From Proteles cristata cristata (lineage: Eukaryota > Chordata > Mammalia > Carnivora > Hyaenidae), in contig JAESUZ010003392.1 in NCBI GenBank assembly GCA_017311185.1, positions 186,001 to 250,000 on the forward strand: DNA of 64,000 bases, given 5' to 3'. Of this stretch, positions 55,156-64,000 are shown one piece after another. The position numbers and the translations under genes were made by a program. The notes under the pieces were generated by a model. The model was not told the DNA's origin, ran no database searches, and saw only the letters and a program-made list of their open reading frames with translations. The stretch's first letter is position 1. Each line of letters opens with the position of its first letter.

Positions 55156-57435
55156 GCTGTTCTGTTTTTCTTTCTTTTTCTTTTCTTATTTTTTTGGACT
55201 GAGAACAATGTTTTGGTGGTATTTTCTTTAAAAAAACTGGAAGGCCTGAGGCAGAGTAGGAGATGGTCTGTGTTGTTTGAAAACTCCTAAGTGATGGGGG
55301 CAGGGTGACTGCAGTTAACATGCACCAGCTGTTGGATATTTAACAGGCATCTTAAAATTATTGATTTGCTGAGCCCGTGACCCAGCAAGGGGTCACAGCC
55401 CACAACAGTAAATAACCCAGTGAGTGGCTTGGTGACACGTGGAGAAGAAAGATGGAGGACTTCTGACGTGATTTTACCGTGCTGTTTGTATCAGGCCAGG
55501 ACTGTGGCTTTCAGCAGGTACAAAAAGCTTGCAAGGACTGGTGAGGAAGCGCTGCCGCTGAGGGATGGAGAACACAGGCTTGGGGTTAGATGGGGCGTGT
55601 GGGGGGATTGGGGGTTTAGGACAAGTCCCTCGCCCTGAGGCTCCAGGTCCCTCATCTGTGTCATGGGGGATGAGCACACCAGCATCATGGGCTCTGGTGA
55701 TGAGTGAATGAAATGTGGATTCATTCATTCACCCGAGACCAATATGGTGGGCACAAGCTGGCTTCTGAGGGTGCTGAGAGGTAAGACACAGCCAGTCCCT
55801 CGCAGCCCACTGTGGAGACTAATATGTCTAGGAACGACTTCAGTGCAGCAGGGGCACACTTGCAAGTTTGCATGGGTGTCCCCGGGGCCAGGGGACTAGC
55901 TAAGGGGTGGTCAGGGAAGGAGCAGAGAGACACTGACCTATCAAGCAGAAGTAGCAGATTTTAACCGAGGGGTGGGGGGGAGGGGTGGTCTGTCCCAAAC
56001 ACACTGGTAGTTTGGAATATGTAGTGTTGGCCACTATGTTCTTTCTAAAAATGGATTTCTCTGCCATCATTTAAAAATGGAATGATCCCACTTGGAATTC
56101 CATGTTTCCAGCTTCTCTAAAAAAAAAAAAAAAAGTATAGATTTGGCTACCCTGAACCAATTTTACTGCTCGAAATAGTGGTTTAAAACAAAGTAGTGGC
56201 TGCCTTCTCTGGTCAGTGTACACCACAGTCCCCACCACACCTGACTGCACACCCATCTCAACTTGCCTTCTGGCTCACTTTCCATCCCTAACCCTATGGA
56301 CGTTGGAATGGAATGTACAACCTCTAATTCAAAGTGTCTACAACAGTGGCACCTGGGGTACTTAGTGCTGCGATTTCCTTTCCTTCTTGGGGTCTGAGAT
56401 GGCCTCCCAGGCTGTTCCCCCACCAGTGACAGACCTCTCTGAAGGCCTCAACAAAAGAAGAATGAAGGAAAGGGTACATTTGTTGGAGCCACAGAAGTAA
56501 GGTCAGGATTTAGTTCACTGGGTTTTCTGTCTGGTTTTTGGGGTCCTCTTACATTCAGAGTGAAGTTCTGGCCACGACCAGGGGCCCCCGGAATGTCTGG
56601 GAGTCTGGCTCTGGCTGAAGTTACAGGTTGTATGCAAGCCTTTGACTGTCAGCCTCCCTTGGCTCATTTTAGAGAAGCACATGCAAATCCTTCTCCAAAG
56701 TACCATTTCCCCCCAAATAATAGAGGCCTTTTGTTGGTAGGACTGTCAGCCTGCAGCTCCGTAATAATGGCATTTTCATGAAGGAAAAGCACAGCCCCAC
56801 TGTGAACACAGCTGAGAACATGAAACCTACTATTGAGACATTCTGGTTAAAATGAAGCGCTCTCCGGCAAGATGTGCCTGGCTGTGGGGGTCTGTGGGAG
56901 GCCCGGGGAGAGGGCTTTGCAGGGCCTGCTGGAAATGAGTAGGTACAAATCATCCATCCATCTGAGGATGATTAATCTCAATCATGGGGCTGTTAGGAAG
57001 CCCTGGCCTCGCCTCCCTGGTGGGAGGTGAAAGTGGATAATTCCTGTCACAAAAGAAGGAGCCCAGGGAGACCAGTGTTCAGATGACAAGGTAGAAGAGG
57101 GGCGGGGGCGGGGAGGCTGCACTGTCAGGTCCAGACTTGAAAGTTCGGGGGAATGGCCACACTCAAGGGCTCCTTCCTTTTAGGGGCTCAAGAGTGGGGC
57201 CATTTGTAGGTGACGGTGGGTTGCCGTGGTCGTGGCCTTCTGCGCACATTCCCACCCAGCTTGAGAGCCGAGAGGTGCAGAGACAGCTGGGGCGGGGGTC
57301 CTGGGCCTAATGCGCTGAGAGGGGGGACCACTGAACCCTCCGTCCCCAGAGGCTTAATTACCTTTCATCCTCAATAGATTAAAAAAAAAAGTTTTATTTT
57401 GCAAATTGTTAGATATACTCAAGAGTGTCGAGACT
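55156..57435. other. Repeat-poor unassigned stretch
   Basis: The longest stretch of the window lacking recognised SINE or L1 insertions, about 2.3 kb. G-rich patches at 55965-55990 and 57095-57115, an A run near 56120-56134, weak MIR-like sequence near 55640-55700, and some CpG at 57210-57310. No frame has a recognised product. Confidence 0.5.
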
Positions 57436-57439
57436 GGTA

Positions 57440-57620
57440 TAGACCATTGGTTCCTGCATACTGGAATCACTTAGGGATTTTTCAAAAATCCCAGTGCTGA
57501 GGTATTCTCCCAGACTATTATACTCTCCACCTCTGGGGTTGGAACACAGGCATCAGTATTTGTGAAGCTCCCTGGCTAGTTCACGTGTGCTGACAAGTCT
57601 GGGAATCTCTGGTGTCCTTG
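57440..57620. mobile_element. MER5A-type relic
   Basis: CTGGAATCACTTAGGGATTT... GGCATCAGTATTTGTGAAGC... ACAAGTCTGGGAATCTCTGG. Degraded hAT-Charlie non-autonomous element. Confidence 0.65.
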
Positions 57621-57725
57621 TCACCTGGCTTCCACATTTACCAACAGGTGGCCAGTCCTGCTGATATTGTGGTTCTTGTGTCTTAGATCCCCATTTTCCC
57701 ACTGTCTCTAGGTTATTTTATTTTA

Positions 57726-57961
57726 CTATTATTTTTTAATATTTTTATTTATTTTTGAGAGAGAGAGAGGGGGAGAGTGAGCACACACAGGCAGGGCAGG
57801 GGAGGGCCAGAGAGAGAGGGAGACACAGAATCTGAAGCAAGCTCCAGGCTCCGAGCTGTCAGAAAAGAGCTTGATGCCCTGCTCCAACTCAAAAACTGTG
57901 AGACCATGACCTGAGCTGAAGTCAGACACTCAACCTACTGAGCCACCCAGGTGCCCCTTCA
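57726..57961 (-). mobile_element. SINEC, antisense
   Basis: TTTATTTATTTTTGAGAGAG tail to GCCACCCAGGTGCCCC. TSD (G/A)-variant GGTTATTTTATTTTA at 57711-57725 and GATTATTTTATTTTA at 57962-57976. The right TSD copy was later duplicated again by an L1. Confidence 0.93.
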
Positions 57962-57971
57962 GATTATTTTA

Positions 57972-58801
57972 TTTTATTTTTCCAGATAATCTTTTTTTCT
58001 TAATAGTTTATTGTCAAGTTGGTTTCCATAATACACCCAGTGCTCATCCCAGCAAGTGCCCTCCTCCATGCCCATCACCCCCCTCCCCCTCTCCCTTACC
58101 CCCATCAGTCCTCAGTTTGTTCTCGGCATTCAAGAGTCTCTCATGGTTTGCCTCCCTCCCTCTCCCCCACTATTGTCCCCCTTCTTCTCCCCCATGGTCC
58201 TCCATTAGCTTCCTCCTAATCTACCTATATGTGAAAACATGGTAGCTGTCCTTCTCTGCCTGACTTATTTCGCTCAGCTTAACACCCTCTAGTTCCATCC
58301 ATGTTGTTACACATGGCCAGATTTCATTCTTTCTCATTGCCATGTAGTATCCATTGTATAGATAGACCACATGTTCTTGATCCATTCATCAGTTGATGGA
58401 CATTTAGGCTCCTTCCATGATTGGCTATTGTGGAGATTGCTGCTATGAACATTGGGGTCCATGTGCCCCTATGCATCAGCACTCCTGTATCCCTTGGGTA
58501 AATTCCTACCAGTGCTATTGCTGGGTCCATAGGGGAGTTCTATTGTTAATTTTCTGAGGAACCTCCACACTGTTTTCCAGAGGGGCTGCACCCGTTTACA
58601 TTCCCACCAACAGTGTAGGAGGGTGTCCGTTTCTCGACATCCTCACCAGCAGCTAGAGTCTCCTGATTTGCTCATTTTTGCCACTCTGACTGGCGTGAGG
58701 TGGTATCTCAGTGTGGTTTGGATTTGTATTTCCCTGATGATGAGGGACGTTGAGCATTGTTTCATGTGTCTGTTGGCCATCTGGATGTCCTCTTTGGAGA
58801 G
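57972..58801 (-). mobile_element. 5'-truncated L1 with perfect TSD
   Basis: T-rich tail in two blocks separated by CCAGATAATC, L1 3' UTR and ORF2 C-terminus (minus frame 58324-58530 with DPAIALVGIYPRDTGVLMH). Perfect 16-base TSD CCTTCAGATTATTTTA at 57956-57971 and 58802-58817. The left copy includes the end of the neighbouring SINE, so the L1 is later. Confidence 0.96.
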
Positions 58802-58817
58802 CCTTCAGATTATTTTA

Positions 58818-59735
58818 AAGCAAATACTAGACTTATGTGATTTCATCCTTAACTGCTTCAGTATGCATTAAGAAATTAAAAAACAAAAACAAAAACATAA
58901 GCACAATAGCCTTATAACTCCAAAAAATTTAACAGTGATTCTTTAGTATCATCTAATGTTCTATCTTTTTACTCAGTTAAGCTTTTGAGACAGTTTTGAG
59001 GTGGTGGGGTTGGTGAATGGGGCACACAGTTGGCACAGCCCTGATTACCTGCCTATTTTCCTTAGCCCTCTGCCCACATTTGTGGGTGAGAGGACACCCA
59101 CAGAGGCAGAAATACTCATATATTCTTTCAGTGACTGTCGATTGGGAACTTCCTTTACATGTACCCACGGTGTTAGGTGCTAGGGGACTCGGTCTGTCCT
59201 TGTTACGATTATGTTCTCCTTAGCACAGAACGTGGCACAAGGTAGGGACTCAAGATATATTTAGTTTGGTTATGAAAGCGGATGTTTTTATTACCAGTGC
59301 TGATATATTGGCTCTGGGTATGCAGTGCCCCATTATGATTGTACCTTTTTACTTGAGGATCTGAGAACATCTTTTGGAAATAATTTTCACTACAGCATCA
59401 TGTGGGCTCCCCAAATGAGATGAAACTGCATAGCAGAGTTAAATCTTAGCAGCGGAGAGCAAGGGCAGCCCCAATAGTTGAAATGCAAACACACCATGTA
59501 AGCCTCATTTCAGCTGGGACCTTTCAGCATTTTCTTGCTGTTGAATCCTTTCAAAGGAGTGCTAACATGCCGCAGAAATTGACTGGTTTGAAGCTGACCT
59601 TCTATTATTTCCTTTGCTCAGCCTCTAAGTGAAACACTTAGAAACAAAACAATAAAATGTCCAGAACGCAACTAACATAACCAGGGAAGAAAGTGAGATC
59701 TCATTGACACATACATTTTTTAATGGAATATTTTT
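58818..59735. other. Mostly unassigned stretch
   Basis: A probable short L2 piece at about 59185-59265 (GCACAGAACGTGGCACAAGG). The rest was not recognised. Confidence 0.4.
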
Positions 59736-59739
59736 ATAG

Positions 59740-59910
59740 TTTCACACTAGTACATTTGTTACAGAGAATTTGAAGAATATAGGATAAAAGTATGAAAAGT
59801 GAAAATCACCCATATCTTACCATCCAGAAATAACTACCATTATCTACTGCAGATAATTGACCATTTTGATGTATTTCCTTCTAGTCTTGGTTTTTTTTTT
59901 TCTATGCTTA
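59740..59910. repeat. Ancient LINE-like fragment
   Basis: GAAAATCACCCATATCTTAC, CATCCAGAAATAACTACCAT and GATGTATTTCCTTCTAGTCT occur together in an old mammalian L1-type repeat. Family not named. Confidence 0.5.
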
Positions 59911-60034
59911 TATTTTCTATAGACTCCATTTTCTGATTTAAATGAAGTTATTGTTAACTTATTTAAATGCATTTGGACTTGATGCCTTTAAAAGCAATTT
60001 TTAATTTGTTCTCTCCTTTGTTTCTCATTATAAT

Positions 60035-60195
60035 TCTATAGAGGTTATAGGGAAGATATTATTTTCTTTACAAGTGAGAAATTAAGGTCTAGAAGGTTAA
60101 GTGATTTTTCTCAAGGTCACACAAATTGCCCAGGACTCTCATTTGTAATTCAGGGGTCTTTGTGGCTGATCCCAGTCCTCTCTGTGCATAGAGGC
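60035..60195 (+). repeat. MIR
   Basis: TTTCTTTACAAGTGAGAAAT... GGTTAAGTGATTTTTCTCAA... GGTCACACAAATTGCCCAGG. Confidence 0.75.
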
Positions 60196-60849
60196 ATGAC
60201 CCATCAGTGGGCTAGACCTAGGATTATTGATGGCCTTGGGACTGACTGCTTCTTCTTCCCCATCTCTGGAAGACTGAAGTCATAGGGTTAAGACCCACAC
60301 ACCTGGTACAGTCTAATTGTGCATGCAGGGCAGAGGTTATAGGGAATTAAGTGCTGTCACTTATGGGGCAATCCAACCGTACCATCTGGATAATGTACAT
60401 TGTTGGAAACTTGTTGACTGTATCATATATCATGGCCTTTGACTTCCAAATCCTTACTCCCTACCCCCCGCCCTCTGTGTCCCCTTCTAAGGGAAGCTTC
60501 CTGGACATCACCTCTATTACCTTAACCACCAGGCTTAATGCCTGGCATGGCCTGTGCCCCAGCCCCATCGAATTGCTAGCTGGGAGGTGGGTCCTGACAC
60601 AGGCATGGGCAGGATACAGTAGATTATGATTATGATCTGGTGTAAACAGATGAGTGAGAGCAATCAGTTGTTTGTTCTCAGGAATGTGAGCTATTAACCA
60701 TAAGGAAGATTGACGAGACATGTACTGAAGCAGAGTCAGGACAGAGCCATGGTCAAAGCCATGTGTAAAATGAAATTGTGAGGAAGCAGATTATATGAAT
60801 ATGTTGGCAGAGAGAATGGTGTGGTTCACAGAGTGACTCATAAGTTCCA
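60196..60849. other. Unassigned stretch
   Basis: Nothing recognised before the purine tract. Confidence 0.4.
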
Positions 60850-60939
60850 GGGAGGAGGAGGAGGAGGAGGAGGAGGAGGAGGAGGAAGAGGAGGAAGAGA
60901 GAGAGAGAGAGAGAGATAGAGGAGGAGGAGGAGGAGGAG

Positions 60940-61002
<63 letters not shown>

Positions 61003-61020
61003 GAGAGAGAGAGATAAAGA
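60850..61020. repeat. (GGA)n / (GA)n purine tract
   Basis: About 170 bases, almost wholly purine on the plus strand (a few T), in alternating GGA and GA blocks. A minus-strand frame of 181 codons across it is a low-complexity artefact. Confidence 0.97.
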
Positions 61021-61894
61021 GACCGGCCCCCAAGCTGCTTATTGTTGGGGTTTCCAGGTTCACATCAGCCTTGGTGTGTCTGACAATAACTTTCCTCACC
61101 CACCCCTTCCTGGAGGTAACTGGCTTGCGTCTCTTTGTCCCTGCAACCACATAAGGGCAGCCTGTCCTAATAGTCATGGATCCATAGCCTGATAGATTGG
61201 AAGAGACTTGCTGGGAAGCCTCACTTGCTCTCCCAGTTTTGCAGATGGGGCAGATGAAGCTGTCGAGGGAAAGGACTTGACGCTGGTTGGTCTGTCTCCT
61301 GACTCCAGTTCTAGTTTCCTGCTGTCTCCAGGCCACATGCTTTCCTGGTTTCTTGCACCTTAGCTGTGTTATTCTTGAGGGCTTGGCTTATGCTTTCTAT
61401 ATCCATTTCTTTCCCTTCCTTTTGCTTTGTGTATTGCTAAACACTGAGTAGGTCCTCAATAAAAACTTGTTAAATTGAATTGGAGGATACTTGAGGTTTG
61501 AGTCAGTGATGGAGATGGCCATCCCTTGACATATGGATAGGTGGACATTTTGGAGAAGTTTGAGACAGGACCCTTTGGCTCCTATGGGGTCACTAGTCTT
61601 TCAGGTTGGAGGGGACTCTTCACTCTGGATTTGCCACAGCAAAACTGAACAAAGAGGAAGGTTTCTTCCGAGTTTGATGGGTCAGAATCTGTTGCTAGTG
61701 GTTGTGTATCCAAGAGAAAGCAGGTTCAGAGAATGGTGCCCATCTGATTGGATTAGATATCTGGTGGGCAAAAAAAATGGATGTGGTGCATTGCCTTGCT
61801 GGTGGCCTGGATTTTCTGAATCTTTTTTCCAACAATATAAACAGGATTTGACTTGAGTGGAGTAGGAGGAGAGAGAAAGTAGCTCACCATAGTT
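61021..61894. other. Mostly unassigned stretch
   Basis: MIR-like phrase near 61215-61300 (TTTTGCAGATGGGGCAGATG) and an L2-like end near 61420-61490. No gene recognised. Confidence 0.4.
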
Positions 61895-62387
61895 TTTAAA
61901 AAAATATAACTTATTGTCAAATTGGCTAACAGTGTGTAAAGTGTGCTCTTGGTTTTTGGGGTGAATTCCCATGGTTCATTGCTTACATACAACACCCAGT
62001 GCTCATTCCAACAAGTACCCTCCTCAATGCCCATCACCCATTTTCCCTCTCCCCCACTCTTCCCATTAACCCTCAGATTGTTCTGTGTATTTAAGAATCT
62101 CTTAGGGTTTGCCTACCTCTCTGTAACTATTCTTTCTCCTTACTTCCCCTGTAGTCTCCTGTTAAGTTTTTCAAGATCCACATATGAGTAAAAACCCATG
62201 ATCTTGGGCTTTCTGTGACTGACTTATTTCACTCAACACAATACCTTCCAGTTCCATCCACATTGATGCAAATGGCAGGATCTCATCCTTATTGCCAAGT
62301 AGTATTCCACTGTATATATAAACCACATCTTCTTTATGCATTCATCAGTTGATGGACATTTAGGCTCTTTCCATAATTTGGCTATTT
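61895..62387 (-). mobile_element. L1 of intermediate age, 5'-truncated
   Basis: L1 3' UTR (CAACACCCAGTGCTCATTCC, CACATATGAGTAAAAACCC) and the ORF2 end, antisense. It carries an extra segment, 61930-61979, relative to the other copies. Confidence 0.9.
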
Positions 62388-62429
62388 TAACAGGGTATTT
62401 TGACCTGAAGTCACATAAATCCGTCATTC

Positions 62430-62570
62430 TTCAGCAAATAGTTATTGAGTGCCAGTTCTGTACTGGGCATTATTTTAGATGCCCAGAATACAGCAGGGGT
62501 CCAGACCTACAAAAATCCCTGCTTTTCTGGAGTTCACATTCTGTTGGAGATCCAAAGTTGGATAAAAGGA
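62430..62570. repeat. Ancient mammalian repeat fragment
   Basis: GTTATTGAGTGCCAGTTCTG... GATGCCCAGAATACAGCAGG... TTCTGGAGTTCACATTCTGT is an old interspersed-repeat motif set. Family not assigned. Confidence 0.5.
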
Positions 62571-62785
62571 AATGTGGCATATATTAGTTTGCCAGGGCTG
62601 CAAAAACAAAATACCCTTTGTTGGGTGGCTTACATGACTGAAATTTATTGTCTCACAGTCCTGGAGATTAGAAATCTGAGAGCACGGTTAGTTTTTTCTG
62701 AGTGCTCTCTCTTGGCTTATAGATGGCCATGGTTTCCCCTGTGTCTTCACGTTGTCATTTCTCTGTGTCTGTGTTCAAGTTTCCT

Positions 62786-63024
62786 TTTCTTTAAAAATAT
62801 TTTTGTTGTTTTATTGATTTATTAATTTTTAAAAATGTTTATTATCGAGAGTCAGAGCATGAGCAGGGGAGGGGCAGAGAGAGAAGGAAACATAGAATCT
62901 GAAACAGGCTCCAGGCTCTGAGCTGTCAGCACAGAGCCCGACGTGGGGCTTGAACTCACAAACTGTGAGATCATGACCTGAGCCAAAGTTGGACGCTTAA
63001 CTGACTGAACCACCCAGGCACCCC
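62786..63024 (-). mobile_element. SINEC, antisense, first of a pair
   Basis: AATTTTTAAAAATGTTTATT tail to CCACCCAGGCACCCCTG head. It abuts a second SINE. The pair is bracketed by TSD-like TCAA(G/A)TTTCCT at 62775-62785 and 63223-63233. Confidence 0.93.
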
Positions 63025-63222
63025 TGTTTCATTTATTTTTGAGAGAGAGAGAGAAAGAGATCTTGAGCAGGGGAGGGACAGAGAGAGAAGGAGATACAGA
63101 ATCTGAAGCAGGCTCCAGGCTTGCAGCAGAGAGCCTGATGTGGGGTTTGAACTCACGAATGGTGGGACCATGAGTTGAGCCAAAGTTGGCTGCTTAACCA
63201 GTTGAGCCACCCAAGTGCCCTG
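63025..63222 (-). mobile_element. SINEC, antisense, second of a pair
   Basis: TTTCATTTATTTTTGAGAGA tail to GAGCCACCCAAGTGCCC head. Joined directly to the previous copy in the same orientation. Confidence 0.93.
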
Positions 63223-63390
63223 TCAAATTTCCTCATCTTAAAGGGACACCAGTCGTACTGGGGTAATGCCCACCTTGTTGACTACACTTTTAACTTAATT
63301 AGCTTTCTCAAGATGGTGTGTGCAAAGGAAGTGACATTTTGAGGTACTGGGGGTTAAATTTTAGGAGGGACACAATTCAGCCTATAACAT

Positions 63391-64000
63391 GGCATAAATA
63401 AAAAAGGTCATGACAACTCATTGTATTTAAAGCATGAAGATTCAGTGTTGCTTTTCCAAACTGGGAAAGGGTTGCTTGTTCACCTGTGATGCCTATAGCC
63501 AGTGATGGCTTGTAGGGAAGACTGACTTCAGGCAGACCAGTGATCTGGGTTGTGCACTGAGTTTTCCTCAGTGAAACTACCCAGGCTACATGAGAGTTGA
63601 ACCACTGACCTGAACTAAATTAATATGATACTCTAAACAATTGAGAAAGAGGCCCAGTCCTTTTGTATATGTGTATTTTTAGCGTAGCTTGCTGGAAATG
63701 AGTGAATTTATTTTCATAAACAATGACTCAGGAAAAGACTGCAATCATTCCACGCGAAAGCTTTAAAGCTGTTTGTTTTTGCCCCTTAATCACCTCCTAT
63801 TTTCCTAATGGGATTGGAGAGTGCGTGGTTCCTGCTGTTTTATATACTTTGTTACCATGTGGCCTTTGGTTTCTCTTTTCATTTATGCTTTTGTGGTTTT
63901 ACTGAATAAACGACCTTCTGTGTCATAATGAGTTCCTGGATCTCAACATGCTGAGCATAAATCTGCCAAATCTGGAACTGCTATGGAAGATTCAAAAGAT
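63391..64000. other. Unassigned stretch
   Basis: Nothing recognised to the end of the window. Only a short frame at 63723-63905, without known homology. Confidence 0.4.

Larger units (their letters stand above)
62581..63390 (-). mobile_element. MLT1-type LTR, antisense, split by two SINEs
   Basis: ATATTAGTTTGCCAGGGCTG, TTGGGTGGCTTACATGACTG and TGGCTTATAGATGGCCATGG before the SINEs, then AAAGGGACACCAGTCGTACT, GAGGTACTGGGGGTTAAATT and CACAATTCAGCCTATAACAT after them. Same family as 36571-37030 in the opposite orientation. Confidence 0.85.

Noticed and set aside
60791..61336. 181-codon minus-strand open frame rich in Ser, Leu and Pro
   Set aside because: It is a translation of the GGA/GA purine tract. 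Low-complexity residues and no domain.
1..64000. CRISPR array, operon, phage or other microbial system
   Set aside because: The whole window is saturated with mammalian SINE, L1, MIR, L2 and LTR relics. No regularly spaced repeats with unique spacers and no prokaryotic gene layout.

Overview
The window is nuclear DNA from a feliform carnivore (cat or a close relative such as hyena, mongoose or civet). The evidence is about 30 copies of the tRNA-derived carnivore SINE in its cat-side form (head GGGGCGCCTGGGTGGC, body with RGGTCATGATCTCGCGG) and many 5'-truncated L1 copies sharing one carnivore-type 3' UTR. The species cannot be fixed further. I see no intact protein-coding gene, no functional RNA gene, no CRISPR array and no prokaryotic feature. 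Nearly all long open frames are shadows of L1 ORF2, SINEs or simple repeats.

Layout. 0.3-1.5 kb: truncated L1. 1.5-7.5 kb: mostly unassigned sequence with one SINE. 7.5-12 kb: an old antisense L1 carrying three SINEs and a younger L1. 12-18 kb: SINEs, L2 and MER5A relics, a sense L1 and a cluster of TAATTA motifs. 18-20.8 kb: a Tigger-type DNA transposon, an old L1 and MER5A copies. 21-31 kb: a long TTC tract, two probable solo LTRs, and an L1 with perfect target-site duplications (TSDs) inside a MIR. 31-39 kb: sparse relics, an MLT1 LTR and SINEs. 39-46.6 kb: L1 and L2 copies, including an L1 with an apparent 3' transduction. 47-52 kb: tandem duplications, SINEs, MIR and L2. 52.3-53.3 kb: a full-length SNRPB2 retropseudogene inserted into an old L1. 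54.7-55.2 kb: the only CpG-island-like stretch, ending near a good splice-donor sequence. 57-64 kb: SINE and L1 nests, a 170-base GGA/GA tract and an MLT1 LTR split by two SINEs.

No genes work together here. The content is the product of successive retrotransposition, and clear TSDs allow the insertion order to be read at several sites. Of the L1 copies, 12 are antisense and 3 sense to the given strand, as might be seen in an intron of a plus-strand gene, but no exon was recognised. The most informative items are the L1 3' transduction (42.7-43.3 kb), the SNRPB2 retrocopy, a young SINE subfamily with its own diagnostic changes, the CpG island, and three stretches that read like conserved non-coding regulatory DNA. 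I did not find an undescribed biological system.
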